A stretch of 64,000 nucleotides of DNA from contig JALHIN010000003.1 of NCBI GenBank assembly GCA_022839995.1, positions 1 to 64,000 of the forward strand, written 5' to 3'. The notes beneath the pieces are model-generated. The model did no database searches. It saw only the letters and a program-made list of their open reading frames with translations, and was not told the DNA's origin. Below are positions 8,290 through 15,526 of the stretch, in pieces (within the stretch, counting starts at the first letter, position 1; every line of letters begins with the position of its first letter). Both the position numbers and the translations under genes were made by a program. The stretch is from 79-D21 sp022839995 (GTDB lineage Bacteria; Synergistota; Synergistia; Synergistales; 79-D21).

Positions 8290-9564
8290 ATGCAAACTGC
8301 GGACCAAGAGAAATCCACGCGGAAAACGGTGAAACTCCGGCAAACGGTAACCCGGCTGTGGGACCGGGTCCCCCATTACCGGGATAAGATGGAGAAGTCC
8401 GGCATCCGGCCTTCAGACATCCGGGACCTTCACGACCTGCACCACCTGCCGTTCACCACGAAGCAGGACCTGAGGGACCACTATCCCTTCGGCCTCCTCG
8501 CCTGCGACAGGGACGACCTGCTCCGGATCCACGCCTCCTCGGGAACCACGGGGAAGATGACCATCGTGGCCTACACGAAAAACGACCTGGAAGCCTGGAA
8601 GGACTGTATGGCGAGCTGCCTTTCCATCGCCGGGGTCACGCCGGGGGACACCCTGCAGGTCATGTTCGGCTACGGGCTATTCACGGGAGGGCTTGGATTC
8701 CACTACGGGGGGGAACATCTGGGGGCCACCGTGATTCCGTCCGGAACGGGGTTCACCGAACGACAGGTCCAGCTGATGCTGGATCTCGGGACTACCGTCA
8801 TCGCCTGCACCCCTTCCTATGCGGTCCATCTCTCCGAGGTGCTTGCTTCCAGGCGCAAGGACGGGGAAGAGGCCGTCCCTTCCCTCAAGGGCGCGATCCT
8901 CGGGGCGGAGCCCTGGACCGAGGCCCTGCGGCAAACCGTCCAAAAGGGATTGGGCGTTCCGGCCCTCGACATCTACGGCCTTTCGGAGGTCATGGGGCCC
9001 GGAGTGGCCATCGAGTGCTCCTGCCAGGACGGCCTGCACCTGAACGACGGCCACTTCCTCGCCGAAATCATCGACCCGGTCACGGGAGAACGGCTCCCGG
9101 ACGGGGAAGAGGGGGAGCTCGTCATCACCACCCTGACGAAGGAAGCCCTGCCCCTGGCGCGTTACCGGACGCGGGACCTGACCCGGATCATCCCGGGGAA
9201 GTGCGCCTGCGGCCGGGATGGCATCCGGATCGCCCGCATCAGGGGACGCTCGGACGACATGCTCATCATTAAGGGAGTCAACGTCTTTCCCACGCAGGTG
9301 GAAGCGGCCCTGGGAAAGGTGGAGGGACTTTCGATGAACTACGCCCTGGAGGTTTCCGAACACAATTTCGTGAAGGACCTGGCCGTCATGGTCGAAAGCG
9401 CGTCCGGCCTGGGGGAGCTCGAGATGGAGCGGCTGGAGAAGGAAGCCCTGCGAGCCCTTCACGAGGCCCTGGGCCTGCGCGTGGCGGTGAAGGTCCTCCT
9501 GCCCGGCAGCCTCGAGCGTTTCGAGGGGAAGGCGAAGAGGGTCCGGGTCGCTTCGGGCGCCTGA
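8290..9564 (+). CDS. paaK: Phenylacetate/arylacetate-CoA ligase (PaaK family)
   Basis: The 424-residue enzyme belongs to the PaaK branch of adenylate-forming ligases, which activate phenylacetate (or indole-/hydroxyphenylacetate) to the CoA thioester with ATP. The phosphate loop HASSGTTGKMTIV lies near residues 80-92, the adenylation motif YGLSEVMGPG near 228, and the hinge region is RTRDLTRI. The length is typical. The start at 8290 follows AAAGGAGGAG at ideal spacing. No ring-epoxidase or ring-cleavage gene is nearby, and the gene is preceded by a Phe-codon attenuator. This suggests aryl-acid salvage toward phenylalanine rather than degradation; that role is inference. Confidence 0.88.
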   Translation: MQTADQEKSTRKTVKLRQTVTRLWDRVPHYRDKMEKSGIRPSDIRDLHDLHHLPFTTKQDLRDHYPFGLLACDRDDLLRIHASSGTTGKMTIVAYTKNDLEAWKDCMASCLSIAGVTPGDTLQVMFGYGLFTGGLGFHYGGEHLGATVIPSGTGFTERQVQLMLDLGTTVIACTPSYAVHLSEVLASRRKDGEEAVPSLKGAILGAEPWTEALRQTVQKGLGVPALDIYGLSEVMGPGVAIECSCQDGLHLNDGHFLAEIIDPVTGERLPDGEEGELVITTLTKEALPLARYRTRDLTRIIPGKCACGRDGIRIARIRGRSDDMLIIKGVNVFPTQVEAALGKVEGLSMNYALEVSEHNFVKDLAVMVESASGLGELEMERLEKEALRALHEALGLRVAVKVLLPGSLERFEGKAKRVRVASGA

Positions 9565-9732
9565 GGGGGTTCGGGAACCGGGCAAACAGTTCCAATGATG
9601 AAATTACAGGAAAAGGATTGAGAGAAATGGAGCGAATGGACGTGCGGGTCGCGGTCATGATCGCAGGAATCCACCTGGAAAAAGTTTTCCGGCCGGTGGA
9701 AATCGGGGAAAACGGCTGATTTTCAGGTACCG

Positions 9733-10524
9733 TCAGGACAGGAAGGCGGTGCTGGATTCAAGCTTCATGCCCAGTGCCGCCATTTCTTCCAGGAACGCCT
9801 GCCCGAGAGCTTCGAATCCGGGGACGCTCGAAGTCGCATCCCGGATGAGGACAAGCCTGGACAGGTCGCCCCCCAACGGTTCGACGAGGTCCCGGATCGT
9901 GTTGGCCACGCAGTGGGACAGAGCCTCACCGGCGACCGCGACGCAATCCGCCGAGCGGAGTCGCTCCACGAGGGCCTGGTTGATGCCGGTGCGGGGATCC
10001 TCCGGGTCGGGGACCTCGGCTTTCACGGCCGAGTAGTGCTCGGTCCAGGGACTTTCCCCCTTGAGGATGATGGCCGCCGTTTCCGCGTGTTCCCGCTCCC
10101 ATTTCGTCACCGCTTCGAACACGCAGGGAACGATCCCGAAACCCCAGCTGCCCACCAGGCAGTGTTCGGGCCAGATGGTCAGGCGGTAGCGGCCGAAAGA
10201 TTCCAGGTCCGCCAGGTACCGGCGAAGCCGATCGCCCCAGGCCTCCCGAATGGGTTTCCAGGCGCCCTTCTTTAGATCCTCCAGGGTGATCGTCGTAAAC
10301 GGAGGGGGAGGGTTTCCTCGGGCATCGGTCCACATGAGCGGATGGGCCACGTCGAGAACATGGTGACAGTCCAGGGTGACGACGAGGTCGTCAAGAGAGG
10401 AAGAGATCCTGTGGATCATCGCCGCCGTTCGGCGGGCGTCCTCGTCCGCCCCCGGCACGAACAGGGCCCCCCCTGGATCGCAGAAGTCGTTCTGGGGGTC
10501 CACGAGAAGCAGCAGGTTTTTCAT
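9733..10524 (-). CDS. Nicotinamidase/isochorismatase-like cysteine hydrolase
   Basis: The 263-residue protein has the catalytic triad layout of the isochorismatase-like family: Asp in LLVDPQNDF (residue 9), Lys in IILKGESPW (about 153) and the nucleophile Cys in GEALSHCVANT (about 207). The early region DLVVTLDCHHVLD supplies likely metal-binding aspartate and histidines, as in nicotinamidases. Nicotinamide to nicotinate is the most likely reaction, but the family is broad. An AAAGGGGG box precedes the start. It stands alone, convergent with the ligase gene and divergent from the esterase remnant. The 168-base gap to the ligase gene (9565-9732) shows no clear terminator or gene. Confidence 0.8.
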   Translation of the reverse strand: MKNLLLLVDPQNDFCDPGGALFVPGADEDARRTAAMIHRISSSLDDLVVTLDCHHVLDVAHPLMWTDARGNPPPPFTTITLEDLKKGAWKPIREAWGDRLRRYLADLESFGRYRLTIWPEHCLVGSWGFGIVPCVFEAVTKWEREHAETAAIILKGESPWTEHYSAVKAEVPDPEDPRTGINQALVERLRSADCVAVAGEALSHCVANTIRDLVEPLGGDLSRLVLIRDATSSVPGFEALGQAFLEEMAALGMKLESSTAFLS

Positions 10525-10564
10525 GTCTATCCCCCTTTCGGTCGGCCGGTTAAGCTGACCGTCC

Positions 10565-10593
10565 TTGACATGAAGAAGGTTTTTCTTTATTCT
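10565..10593 (+). promoter_or_regulatory. Promoter upstream of the esterase remnant and ATP-grasp gene
   Basis: TTGACA (10565-10570) and TATTCT (10588-10593) are exactly 17 bases apart, about 55 bases before the remnant start codon. It probably now drives only the ATP-grasp gene. Confidence 0.65.
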
Positions 10594-10648
10594 GCTTCGC
10601 TATAGCTTTGCTTTGACAAATCCATTTTACTACGGGAGCCACCCGCCG

Positions 10649-11275
10649 ATGCAGACGGATACCGCCGCATGGTACAGCCCGTCACTGGGTCAGGTCATGG
10701 AGTTGAAGGCTTACGGGGACGGAGGCAGGCCTGTCCTTGTTTTCCCAACCTCCGGGAAGTCCTGCCCTTTCTCGAAAGCCGGAACCCCGGGGGTGGCCGG
10801 CTTACCGTAACCGGCTGCAGCCTCGGAGCCTACCATGCCGCCAACCTCTTCTTCCGGCACCCGGATCCCTTCGATGCGCTGATCGGGCTGAGCGGGCTAT
10901 ACGGGCTGGGCTTCAGCCTCGGCGAGGACCTCGGGGATGGGGCCTACTTCCACTCTCCCCTTCATTACCTGCGGGGAATGGAAGACCCCTGGTACTTGAA
11001 CCGATACCGGGAAAGGCGAATCGTCCTCTGCGCGGGCCAGGGGCCATGGGAAGAAGAATCCGTCAGGGAAACCCTCGCCATGAAAAACATCCTCGAGACG
11101 AAGATGGCCGACGGCACCGGCTCCTCCAACGGCACGGGAAACCCTCGCCATGAAAAACATCCTCGAGACGAAGGCCATCCCTGCCTGGGTGGACCTGTGG
11201 GGAACCGACGTGAGCCACGACTGGCCCTGGTGGCAACGTCAGATTCCCTACTTCCTGGAACGGCTCGGCTTCTAG
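10649..11275 (+). pseudogene. Remnant of an alpha/beta-fold esterase gene
   Basis: The ATG at 10649 (GGAG ten bases upstream) opens a frame with a recognisable esterase N-terminus (WYSPSLGQVMELKAYG, PVLVFPTSG). It then loses the family frame near 10755 and stops at 10810. The reading continues in another frame with LPFLESRN, the nucleophile elbow TVTGCSLGAYHA and MEDPWYLNRYRERRIVL. About 60-70 codons expected between these parts are missing. A 70-bp insertion containing a second copy of a 38-bp segment (11066-11103 and 11136-11173) shifts the frame again before the true C-terminus (DVSHDWPWWQRQ), which ends at TAG 11273-11275. With one internal deletion and one duplication the gene cannot make the enzyme. 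Related esterases commonly sit next to ATP-grasp genes. Confidence 0.8.
11066..11173 (+). repeat. 38-bp direct repeat with 70-bp period inside the esterase remnant
   Basis: Bases 11066-11103 and 11136-11173 are identical (38 bp), separated by a 32-bp spacer (11104-11135) that has no counterpart in the expected protein. The 70-bp period is not a multiple of three, so it breaks the frame. It looks like a local duplication with filler sequence. Confidence 0.9.
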
Positions 11276-11311
11276 CGGCTCGAGATTTCGGGATGGAAAG
11301 GAGTGATTCCC

Positions 11312-12511
11312 ATGAACGTCATCCTGTTTTCGCCTCACTTCCCGCCCAATTACGTGAACTTTTCGATTGCACTCCGGAGAAGGGAGGCAACCGTGCTCGG
11401 GATCACGGACCAGGCCCCCGAGGACCTCAGCCCTGCGCTCAGGGAATCCCTGACAGAAATCGTCCGTGTCGACGACCTCCACCGGTTCGACCAGGTCACC
11501 GCCGCGGTGGCGGCTCTGCGGGATCGGTGGGGCCCGATCGATCGCCTGGAATCCCACAACGAGCACTGGCTCGACAGTGACGCCCGCCTGAGGGAACAGT
11601 TCGGCATTCCTGGCCTGAAACCGGCAGAATTGCTCCCGATGCAGCGGAAATCCCTGATGAAAGGCGTTTTTTCTCGAGCCGGGCTGTCGGTTGCCAGGGG
11701 ACGGGTCGTCCGGTCCCTCGAAGAGGCCCTGTCGTTCGCGGAAGAAACCGGGTACCCGGTCGTTCTCAAGCCGGACCAGGGAGTCGGAGCCTCGCGAACC
11801 TGGAAGATCTCGGCTCCCTCGGAGATGGAGACCGTGTTCCGGGAAAATCCCCCCTTCGCCCTGTTCATGGAGGAGTTCATCCAGGGGAAAATCGTCACTT
11901 TCGACGGTCTCGTCGACCCAAAAGGACGGGTCGTTTTCTGCGGGTCCCTGCACTATGCCGACGGCATGATGGAGATGGTCAACGATCGGCTCGACATTTT
12001 CCTCTGTACCCAAAGGGAATTGCCGGAAGATCTCGTCGACGCGGGAGAAAAGGCAGTCGCCGCTTTCGGCCTCAGGGAGCGCTTCTTCCACGTCGAATTC
12101 TTCCGGACCTCCGCAGATGGCCGGCTTGTCGCCCTGGAGATCAACGTCCGCCCGCCCGGGGGGCTGATCCTGGACATGTATAACTTCACCTCCGACATCG
12201 ACCTCTTCGCGGAATGGGCCGAAATGCTGACCAACACGAACTACGACCCGTTTTCCTATGAACGGAAATACCACTGCACCTTCCTGGGCAGGCGCGACGG
12301 CCGTGCCTATGCCCACGACCACGAAAGCGTCCTGCGGACTTACGGGCACCTGCTCGTGCACCACGAGAGGGTTCCCGCGGTTTTCAGCCCCGCCATGGGG
12401 GACACCTGCTACCTGTTCCGTTCACCCTGCATGGAGGAGATCCGTGAAGTGGCCTCCTTCGTCCTTGCGCCGGCGCAGGGAGAACCTGGCCCATCGAAGA
12501 CGGCCGCTTGA
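11312..12511 (+). CDS. ATP-grasp carboxylate-amine ligase family protein
   Basis: The 399-residue protein has an ATP-grasp fold: a central nucleotide-binding segment PVVLKPDQGVGASRTW near residues 148-163, the linker FMEEFIQGKIVTFDG, and the metal-binding end LVALEINVRPPGG near 274-286 (Glu and Asn ligands). Such enzymes join a carboxylate to an amine through an acyl phosphate. The substrates are unknown. The ATG at 11312 is preferred over GTG 11303 because AAAGGAG (11297-11303) is eight bases upstream. The gene follows a decayed esterase that is usually its partner, so the original pathway may be lost or altered here. Confidence 0.82.
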   Translation: MNVILFSPHFPPNYVNFSIALRRREATVLGITDQAPEDLSPALRESLTEIVRVDDLHRFDQVTAAVAALRDRWGPIDRLESHNEHWLDSDARLREQFGIPGLKPAELLPMQRKSLMKGVFSRAGLSVARGRVVRSLEEALSFAEETGYPVVLKPDQGVGASRTWKISAPSEMETVFRENPPFALFMEEFIQGKIVTFDGLVDPKGRVVFCGSLHYADGMMEMVNDRLDIFLCTQRELPEDLVDAGEKAVAAFGLRERFFHVEFFRTSADGRLVALEINVRPPGGLILDMYNFTSDIDLFAEWAEMLTNTNYDPFSYERKYHCTFLGRRDGRAYAHDHESVLRTYGHLLVHHERVPAVFSPAMGDTCYLFRSPCMEEIREVASFVLAPAQGEPGPSKTAA

Positions 12512-12536
12512 CAACCCGGTGGAAAAAAGGTATCGT
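12508..12536 (+). promoter_or_regulatory. Promoter of the proC attenuator unit
   Basis: TTGACA (12508-12513) overlaps the stop codon of the ATP-grasp gene and is 17 bases from TATCGT (12531-12536). The start of transcription should be near 12543, about 34 bases before the leader peptide. Confidence 0.75.
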
Positions 12537-12576
12537 TTCGCGAAATTCTCATCGCTTTATCGAAAGGAAGATCCGC

Positions 12577-12672
12577 ATGTTCCTAAACCGGCGCTTTGAC
12601 ACGGCTCTCCCGTGCAGCCCTCGCCCCGCGAGCTTCTCTCCCGGGGGTTGCCGGCCGTGTCCTGGAGCCTGA
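12577..12672 (+). CDS. Pro-rich leader peptide (proC attenuator)
   Basis: A 31-codon frame (ATG 12577, stop TGA 12670-12672) has six proline codons, clustered as PCSPRP and later RPCPG, and three cysteine codons. GAAAGGAAG lies six bases before the start. It sits between a consensus-like promoter and an intrinsic terminator ahead of proC. Bases 12597-12604 and 12654-12661 are perfectly complementary (8 bp) and could form the 1:2 pause hairpin of an attenuator. The proline codons are not consecutive, so this case is weaker than the Phe and Trp leaders. Confidence 0.6.
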   Translation: MFLNRRFDTALPCSPRPASFSPGGCRPCPGA

Positions 12673-12696
12673 TTCGAGTTTTTTCCAGGGATTTGG

Positions 12697-12728
12697 GCCG
12701 CCGACCTTCGGGTCGGCGGCCTTTTTTT
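12697..12728 (+). terminator. Attenuator terminator before proC
   Basis: A perfect 10-bp stem (12697-12706 with 12711-12720) with a TTCG tetraloop is followed by C and seven T residues. It lies between the leader peptide and the proC Shine-Dalgarno. Confidence 0.88.
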
Positions 12729-12766
12729 ATCCATCAACCAGAAATCGAGAAAAGGGGGAAGACATC

Positions 12767-13660
12767 ATGCAGCAACAAAACAGGGCACGCATCGCCATCA
12801 TCGGAGCCGGGACCATCGGAGGGGCCCTCGCCAGGGCCCTCGCCCCCGAATGGCCCGTTACGGCAACCCGACGGGACCTGAAAAAGGCACGTTCTCTGGA
12901 AGAGCTGGGGGTCACCCTTACGGGGGACAATTCCGAGGCAGCCGCCTGGGCCGACCTTCTTCTTCTTGCCGTGAAACCCCGGCAGGTCGTGCCGGTCTTG
13001 CAGGAGATCGCCCCTTTCACCGACGGCAAGCCGGTGGTATCGTTCGCTGCGGCCATCTCCCTGGACATCATGAACCGGGCAGCCCCGGGGACACGCTTCA
13101 TCCGGGCCATGACCAACACCGCCGTGGAAATTCGCAGGGGCTACACCGTCTATGCCTGCTCCAGCCAGGTGACCGAAGCCGATCGAAAGCTTGCCGAGGA
13201 AGTCATGCGACACGCTGGCGAAGTCCAGCCGGTGGAGGAGTCCCACCTGGACGTCCTGACGGCCATGGCCGGGAGTGGGCCCGCATACCTGTACACGGTG
13301 GTCGAGTCCCTCATCTACGGTGCCCTCAGGATGGGTCTGCCCCGGGACCTGGCCCTCCGTTCTGCGGCTCATACCCTCATCGGGGCCTCCGAACTCCTCT
13401 TGGCTTCCGGGAAACACCCCGCGGAACTGCGGGACAGCGTCGTCACCCCGGGAGGAGTAACCATCGAGGGGCTTTACGAACTGGAGGAAGGACGCGTTCG
13501 TACCGCATTCATGAAAGCCGTCTGCGCTGCCTCCGTTCAGGCCAGGAAACTTGCGGAGGAGGCTCGCATCCAAGCCGAGGAGGCCATCCGGCCGTCTTTT
13601 GCAAAGAAGGAAAATCCTGTCGGTTCAAATTCAGGTTTGAATGTGCCGTTTCGAACTTGA
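12767..13660 (+). CDS. proC: Pyrroline-5-carboxylate reductase
   Basis: This enzyme carries out the last step of proline synthesis, NAD(P)H-dependent reduction of 1-pyrroline-5-carboxylate. The 297-residue protein has an N-terminal Rossmann fold (IAIIGAGTIGGALARAL, residues 9-25), the family segment MAGSGPAYLY near 166-175, and the C-terminal dimerisation/active-site region DSVVTPGGVTIEGLYEL near 223-239. The start at 12767 follows AAAGGGGGAAG. About 25 residues beyond the family core (EEAIRPSFAK onward) are an extra tail. Control by the upstream leader and terminator is likely, so expression should rise when charged tRNA-Pro is scarce. Confidence 0.94.
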   Translation: MQQQNRARIAIIGAGTIGGALARALAPEWPVTATRRDLKKARSLEELGVTLTGDNSEAAAWADLLLLAVKPRQVVPVLQEIAPFTDGKPVVSFAAAISLDIMNRAAPGTRFIRAMTNTAVEIRRGYTVYACSSQVTEADRKLAEEVMRHAGEVQPVEESHLDVLTAMAGSGPAYLYTVVESLIYGALRMGLPRDLALRSAAHTLIGASELLLASGKHPAELRDSVVTPGGVTIEGLYELEEGRVRTAFMKAVCAASVQARKLAEEARIQAEEAIRPSFAKKENPVGSNSGLNVPFRT

Positions 13661-13685
13661 CAAGATCGGAAACCCCTTGTATGAT
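13657..13685 (+). promoter_or_regulatory. Promoter of the Tyr-leader / symporter unit
   Basis: TTGACA (13657-13662) overlaps the proC stop codon and is 17 bases from TATGAT (13680-13685). This is close to consensus. Confidence 0.8.
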
Positions 13686-13717
13686 GGCTCAAATTTTCCA
13701 AAAGGTGAGGCTTCCAA

Positions 13718-13840
13718 ATGGTGAAGCGGCATTTTAACCGCAACAACGCGGGAACGGGAAAGGGCCAGGCTTATCTTTATACTTACGCTCCGGCGCTGCG
13801 ATGCCCCGGAGGTGCCCGGTCCTGTCCTCTCACATCCTGA
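13718..13840 (+). CDS. Tyr-containing leader peptide (symporter attenuator)
   Basis: A 40-codon frame (ATG 13718, stop TGA 13838-13840) contains AYLYTYAP, with three Tyr codons (13772, 13778, 13784) alternating with other residues. GGTGAGG (13704-13710) is seven bases upstream of the start. It is placed between a near-consensus promoter and an intrinsic terminator ahead of a small membrane protein and an SSF symporter. I could not identify an unambiguous antiterminator pairing by eye, so control by tyrosyl-tRNA is inferred from position and codon content. Confidence 0.62.
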   Translation: MVKRHFNRNNAGTGKGQAYLYTYAPALRCPGGARSCPLTS

Positions 13841-13862
13841 TTCGCAACCCGTGAGAAGGTTC

Positions 13863-13901
13863 AAGGCCGTCAGCCCCCTGGGCTGGCGGCCTTTATTTTT
13901 T
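13863..13901 (+). terminator. Attenuator terminator before the symporter genes
   Basis: A 13-bp stem (13863-13875 with 13881-13893, one G-T pair) is followed by a T-rich tract to 13901. It separates the leader peptide from the symporter small gene. Confidence 0.85.
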
Positions 13902-13915
13902 CGGAGGGGATCGCA

Positions 13916-14020
13916 ATGGCAGGGTTTGATCTGTGGGTTGGAGCCGCGGTGTTTTCGATGATCGCAAGCGTCGCCTGGTCATGTTGGACACTTGTCAGCC
14001 AAAGGAGGGCTAGAGGATGA
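13916..14020 (+). CDS. 34-residue membrane protein, probable small subunit of the symporter
   Basis: This very short frame has a GGAGGGG box six bases before its ATG and its stop overlaps the ATG of the large symporter gene (ATGA at 14017-14020). The protein is a single predicted membrane helix (VGAAVFSMIASVAWSCW) followed by a basic tail (QRRARG), giving an N-out/C-in orientation by the positive-inside rule. Several SSF-family transporters are known to be encoded with a tiny accessory membrane protein. Here the tight coupling supports the same role. There is no enzymatic motif. Confidence 0.75.
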   Translation: MAGFDLWVGAAVFSMIASVAWSCWTLVSQRRARG

Positions 14021-15471
14021 ATTTCGGTTTTATCTTTCTATGGGCCGTATACGCATTTCTCCTGGTTTCCCTTGCCCGCTGGGCCAGGGGGCGTGACAAC
14101 CTGCTCCCGGGACGAGTCGGAGCGGCGGTGCAGGCCCTCGCCTACGTGGCGACATACGTCTCTGCGGTCGCGCTGGTGGGCTTCGGGGGACTTTGCCACC
14201 GCTACGGCCTCCAGATGCTGCTGATCGCCGCCGGAAACATCTGGTTCGGGACCTGGTTCGTCTACCGGTTCCTCGCCTGGCCCACCCGCCTTTGGCAACG
14301 CCGGCTGAACGCGAAGACCCCCGGGGCCTTGCTGGGCGCCGCCATCGGGTCCAATCCGTTCCGGGTTTTCGCCGGACTTCTGACGGGAGGGCTGCTGGTG
14401 GTCTACGCCTCGGCCGTTTTCAAGGGAGCCGCCATGATGCTTTCCGGTGTGACGCCGTTGCCGTTTTCCGCTTCCCTCTGGATCCTGGTCCTCATCGTCG
14501 CCCTGAGCGTCACCTGGGGAGGGCTGAGGGGAGTCCTCTACACCGAGGCTCTCCAGGGCGGCATCATGCTCGTCGGAGTCGCCCTTCTCCTTTTCGCGGT
14601 CTTTAATGCCGTGGGAGGCCCCTCGGAAGGGTTGAAGGCCCTGGCAGCGGTGCCTCCGACCGATTTGGCCAACCGGGGGTTCACCCGGCTCAGCGAAGGG
14701 CCCCAGGGCCTGTTCATCCTCACCCTGGCCGCCGTGACATCGATCGGGGTCTGGGCACAGCCCCAGCTGATCCAGCGGCATTTCGCCCTCTCTTCCAGGG
14801 ACGAAGCCAGGAGGGTCGCTCCCGTCGCCATGCTGGTCATCGCCGTCGTCGTCGGCGGAACCTACCTGGCCGGGGGGTTGTCTCGCCTTTTGGTCAGCCC
14901 GGAGGAAGCCGCATCGCCCGACGCCGTCATTCCCCTGCTCGTTTCAAAGCTTCTCTCGCTTCCCGGCCAGCAGCTTTTCGCCATGGCGATCGTTTCGGCT
15001 TCCCTGTCGACCGCCTCGGCCCTGCTCCATATCGCGGCAGGGAGCCTGGGGCACGACCTGACCGGCCGCCGCCTCGAAGGGGTGGCCTGGAAAGCCGCGA
15101 CCGCTGCCTGCGCCATCGCATCGGGGCTCTTTGCAGCCAAAAGCGGCACGATCATCGCCCTCCTTTGCACGACCAGCTGGAGCCTCATCGCATCGGCCAT
15201 CCTGGTCCCGTACCTTGCCCTCCTGGCGGGCAAGGCCGACCGGCTGGCCACGTGGGCCTCTTCCCTGGGGGGGCTCGCCGCAGCCGGTTTCTGGTACGCG
15301 GCCGGGTTCGCCCCCACGGCAAAAGGGCTTTTGGGGGTGCACGTAACCCAGGACCTTTCTGCCATCCACCCCTTCTTCGTGGGGATCGCCCTCTCGACAG
15401 CCCTCTACCTTATGGGTCTTTTGGTGAGCCAGTGGTCCGAGGAGAAGGAATCGGTTTCCGCCGCCGACTAG
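14017..15471 (+). CDS. Sodium:solute symporter (SSF family), large subunit
   Basis: The 484-residue integral membrane protein has about 12-13 hydrophobic helices and the SSF family look: an early region TYVSAVALVGFGGLCHRYG, the conserved GVWAQPQLIQRHFALSS loop after the fifth or sixth helix (near 246-262), and ASLSTASALLHIAAGSLGHD near 329-348. It should import a small organic solute with sodium. A strong AAAGGAGGG precedes the start. It is coupled to a 34-residue helper, sits behind a Tyr-codon leader, and ends at a strong terminator. The substrate may therefore be tyrosine or a related aryl acid, but that rests on the leader alone. Confidence 0.88.
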   Translation: MNFGFIFLWAVYAFLLVSLARWARGRDNLLPGRVGAAVQALAYVATYVSAVALVGFGGLCHRYGLQMLLIAAGNIWFGTWFVYRFLAWPTRLWQRRLNAKTPGALLGAAIGSNPFRVFAGLLTGGLLVVYASAVFKGAAMMLSGVTPLPFSASLWILVLIVALSVTWGGLRGVLYTEALQGGIMLVGVALLLFAVFNAVGGPSEGLKALAAVPPTDLANRGFTRLSEGPQGLFILTLAAVTSIGVWAQPQLIQRHFALSSRDEARRVAPVAMLVIAVVVGGTYLAGGLSRLLVSPEEAASPDAVIPLLVSKLLSLPGQQLFAMAIVSASLSTASALLHIAAGSLGHDLTGRRLEGVAWKAATAACAIASGLFAAKSGTIIALLCTTSWSLIASAILVPYLALLAGKADRLATWASSLGGLAAAGFWYAAGFAPTAKGLLGVHVTQDLSAIHPFFVGIALSTALYLMGLLVSQWSEEKESVSAAD

Positions 15472-15480
15472 GGCACGACA

Positions 15481-15514
15481 AAGGCCCGGCCCCGTTTCGG
15501 GGCCGGGCCTTTTG
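15481..15514 (+). terminator. Intrinsic terminator after the symporter gene
   Basis: A perfect 13-bp stem (15481-15493 with 15499-15511) with a GTTTC loop is followed by T residues. It ends the proC-side plus-strand genes, opposite the minus-strand pilin genes. Confidence 0.85.
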
Positions 15515-15526
15515 CTTGCGGTCGGA

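Noticed and set aside
8064..8290. T-box or other tRNA-binding leader before the arylacetate ligase.
   Set aside because: No T-box sequence or specifier-loop arrangement is visible; the Phe-rich leader peptide explains the region better. The same holds for the other five leaders.
9627..9719. A 30-codon frame between the arylacetate ligase and the nicotinamidase-like gene, with an AGGAAAAGGA stretch about ten bases upstream.
   Set aside because: No promoter, no amino-acid-biased codons, no terminator and no recognisable motif; it could be chance in a 168-base gap.
11312..12511. Assigning the ATP-grasp gene to glutathione, carbamoyl-phosphate or purine synthesis.
   Set aside because: The fold is clear but substrate-specific motifs are not, and no pathway partner other than a broken esterase is present.
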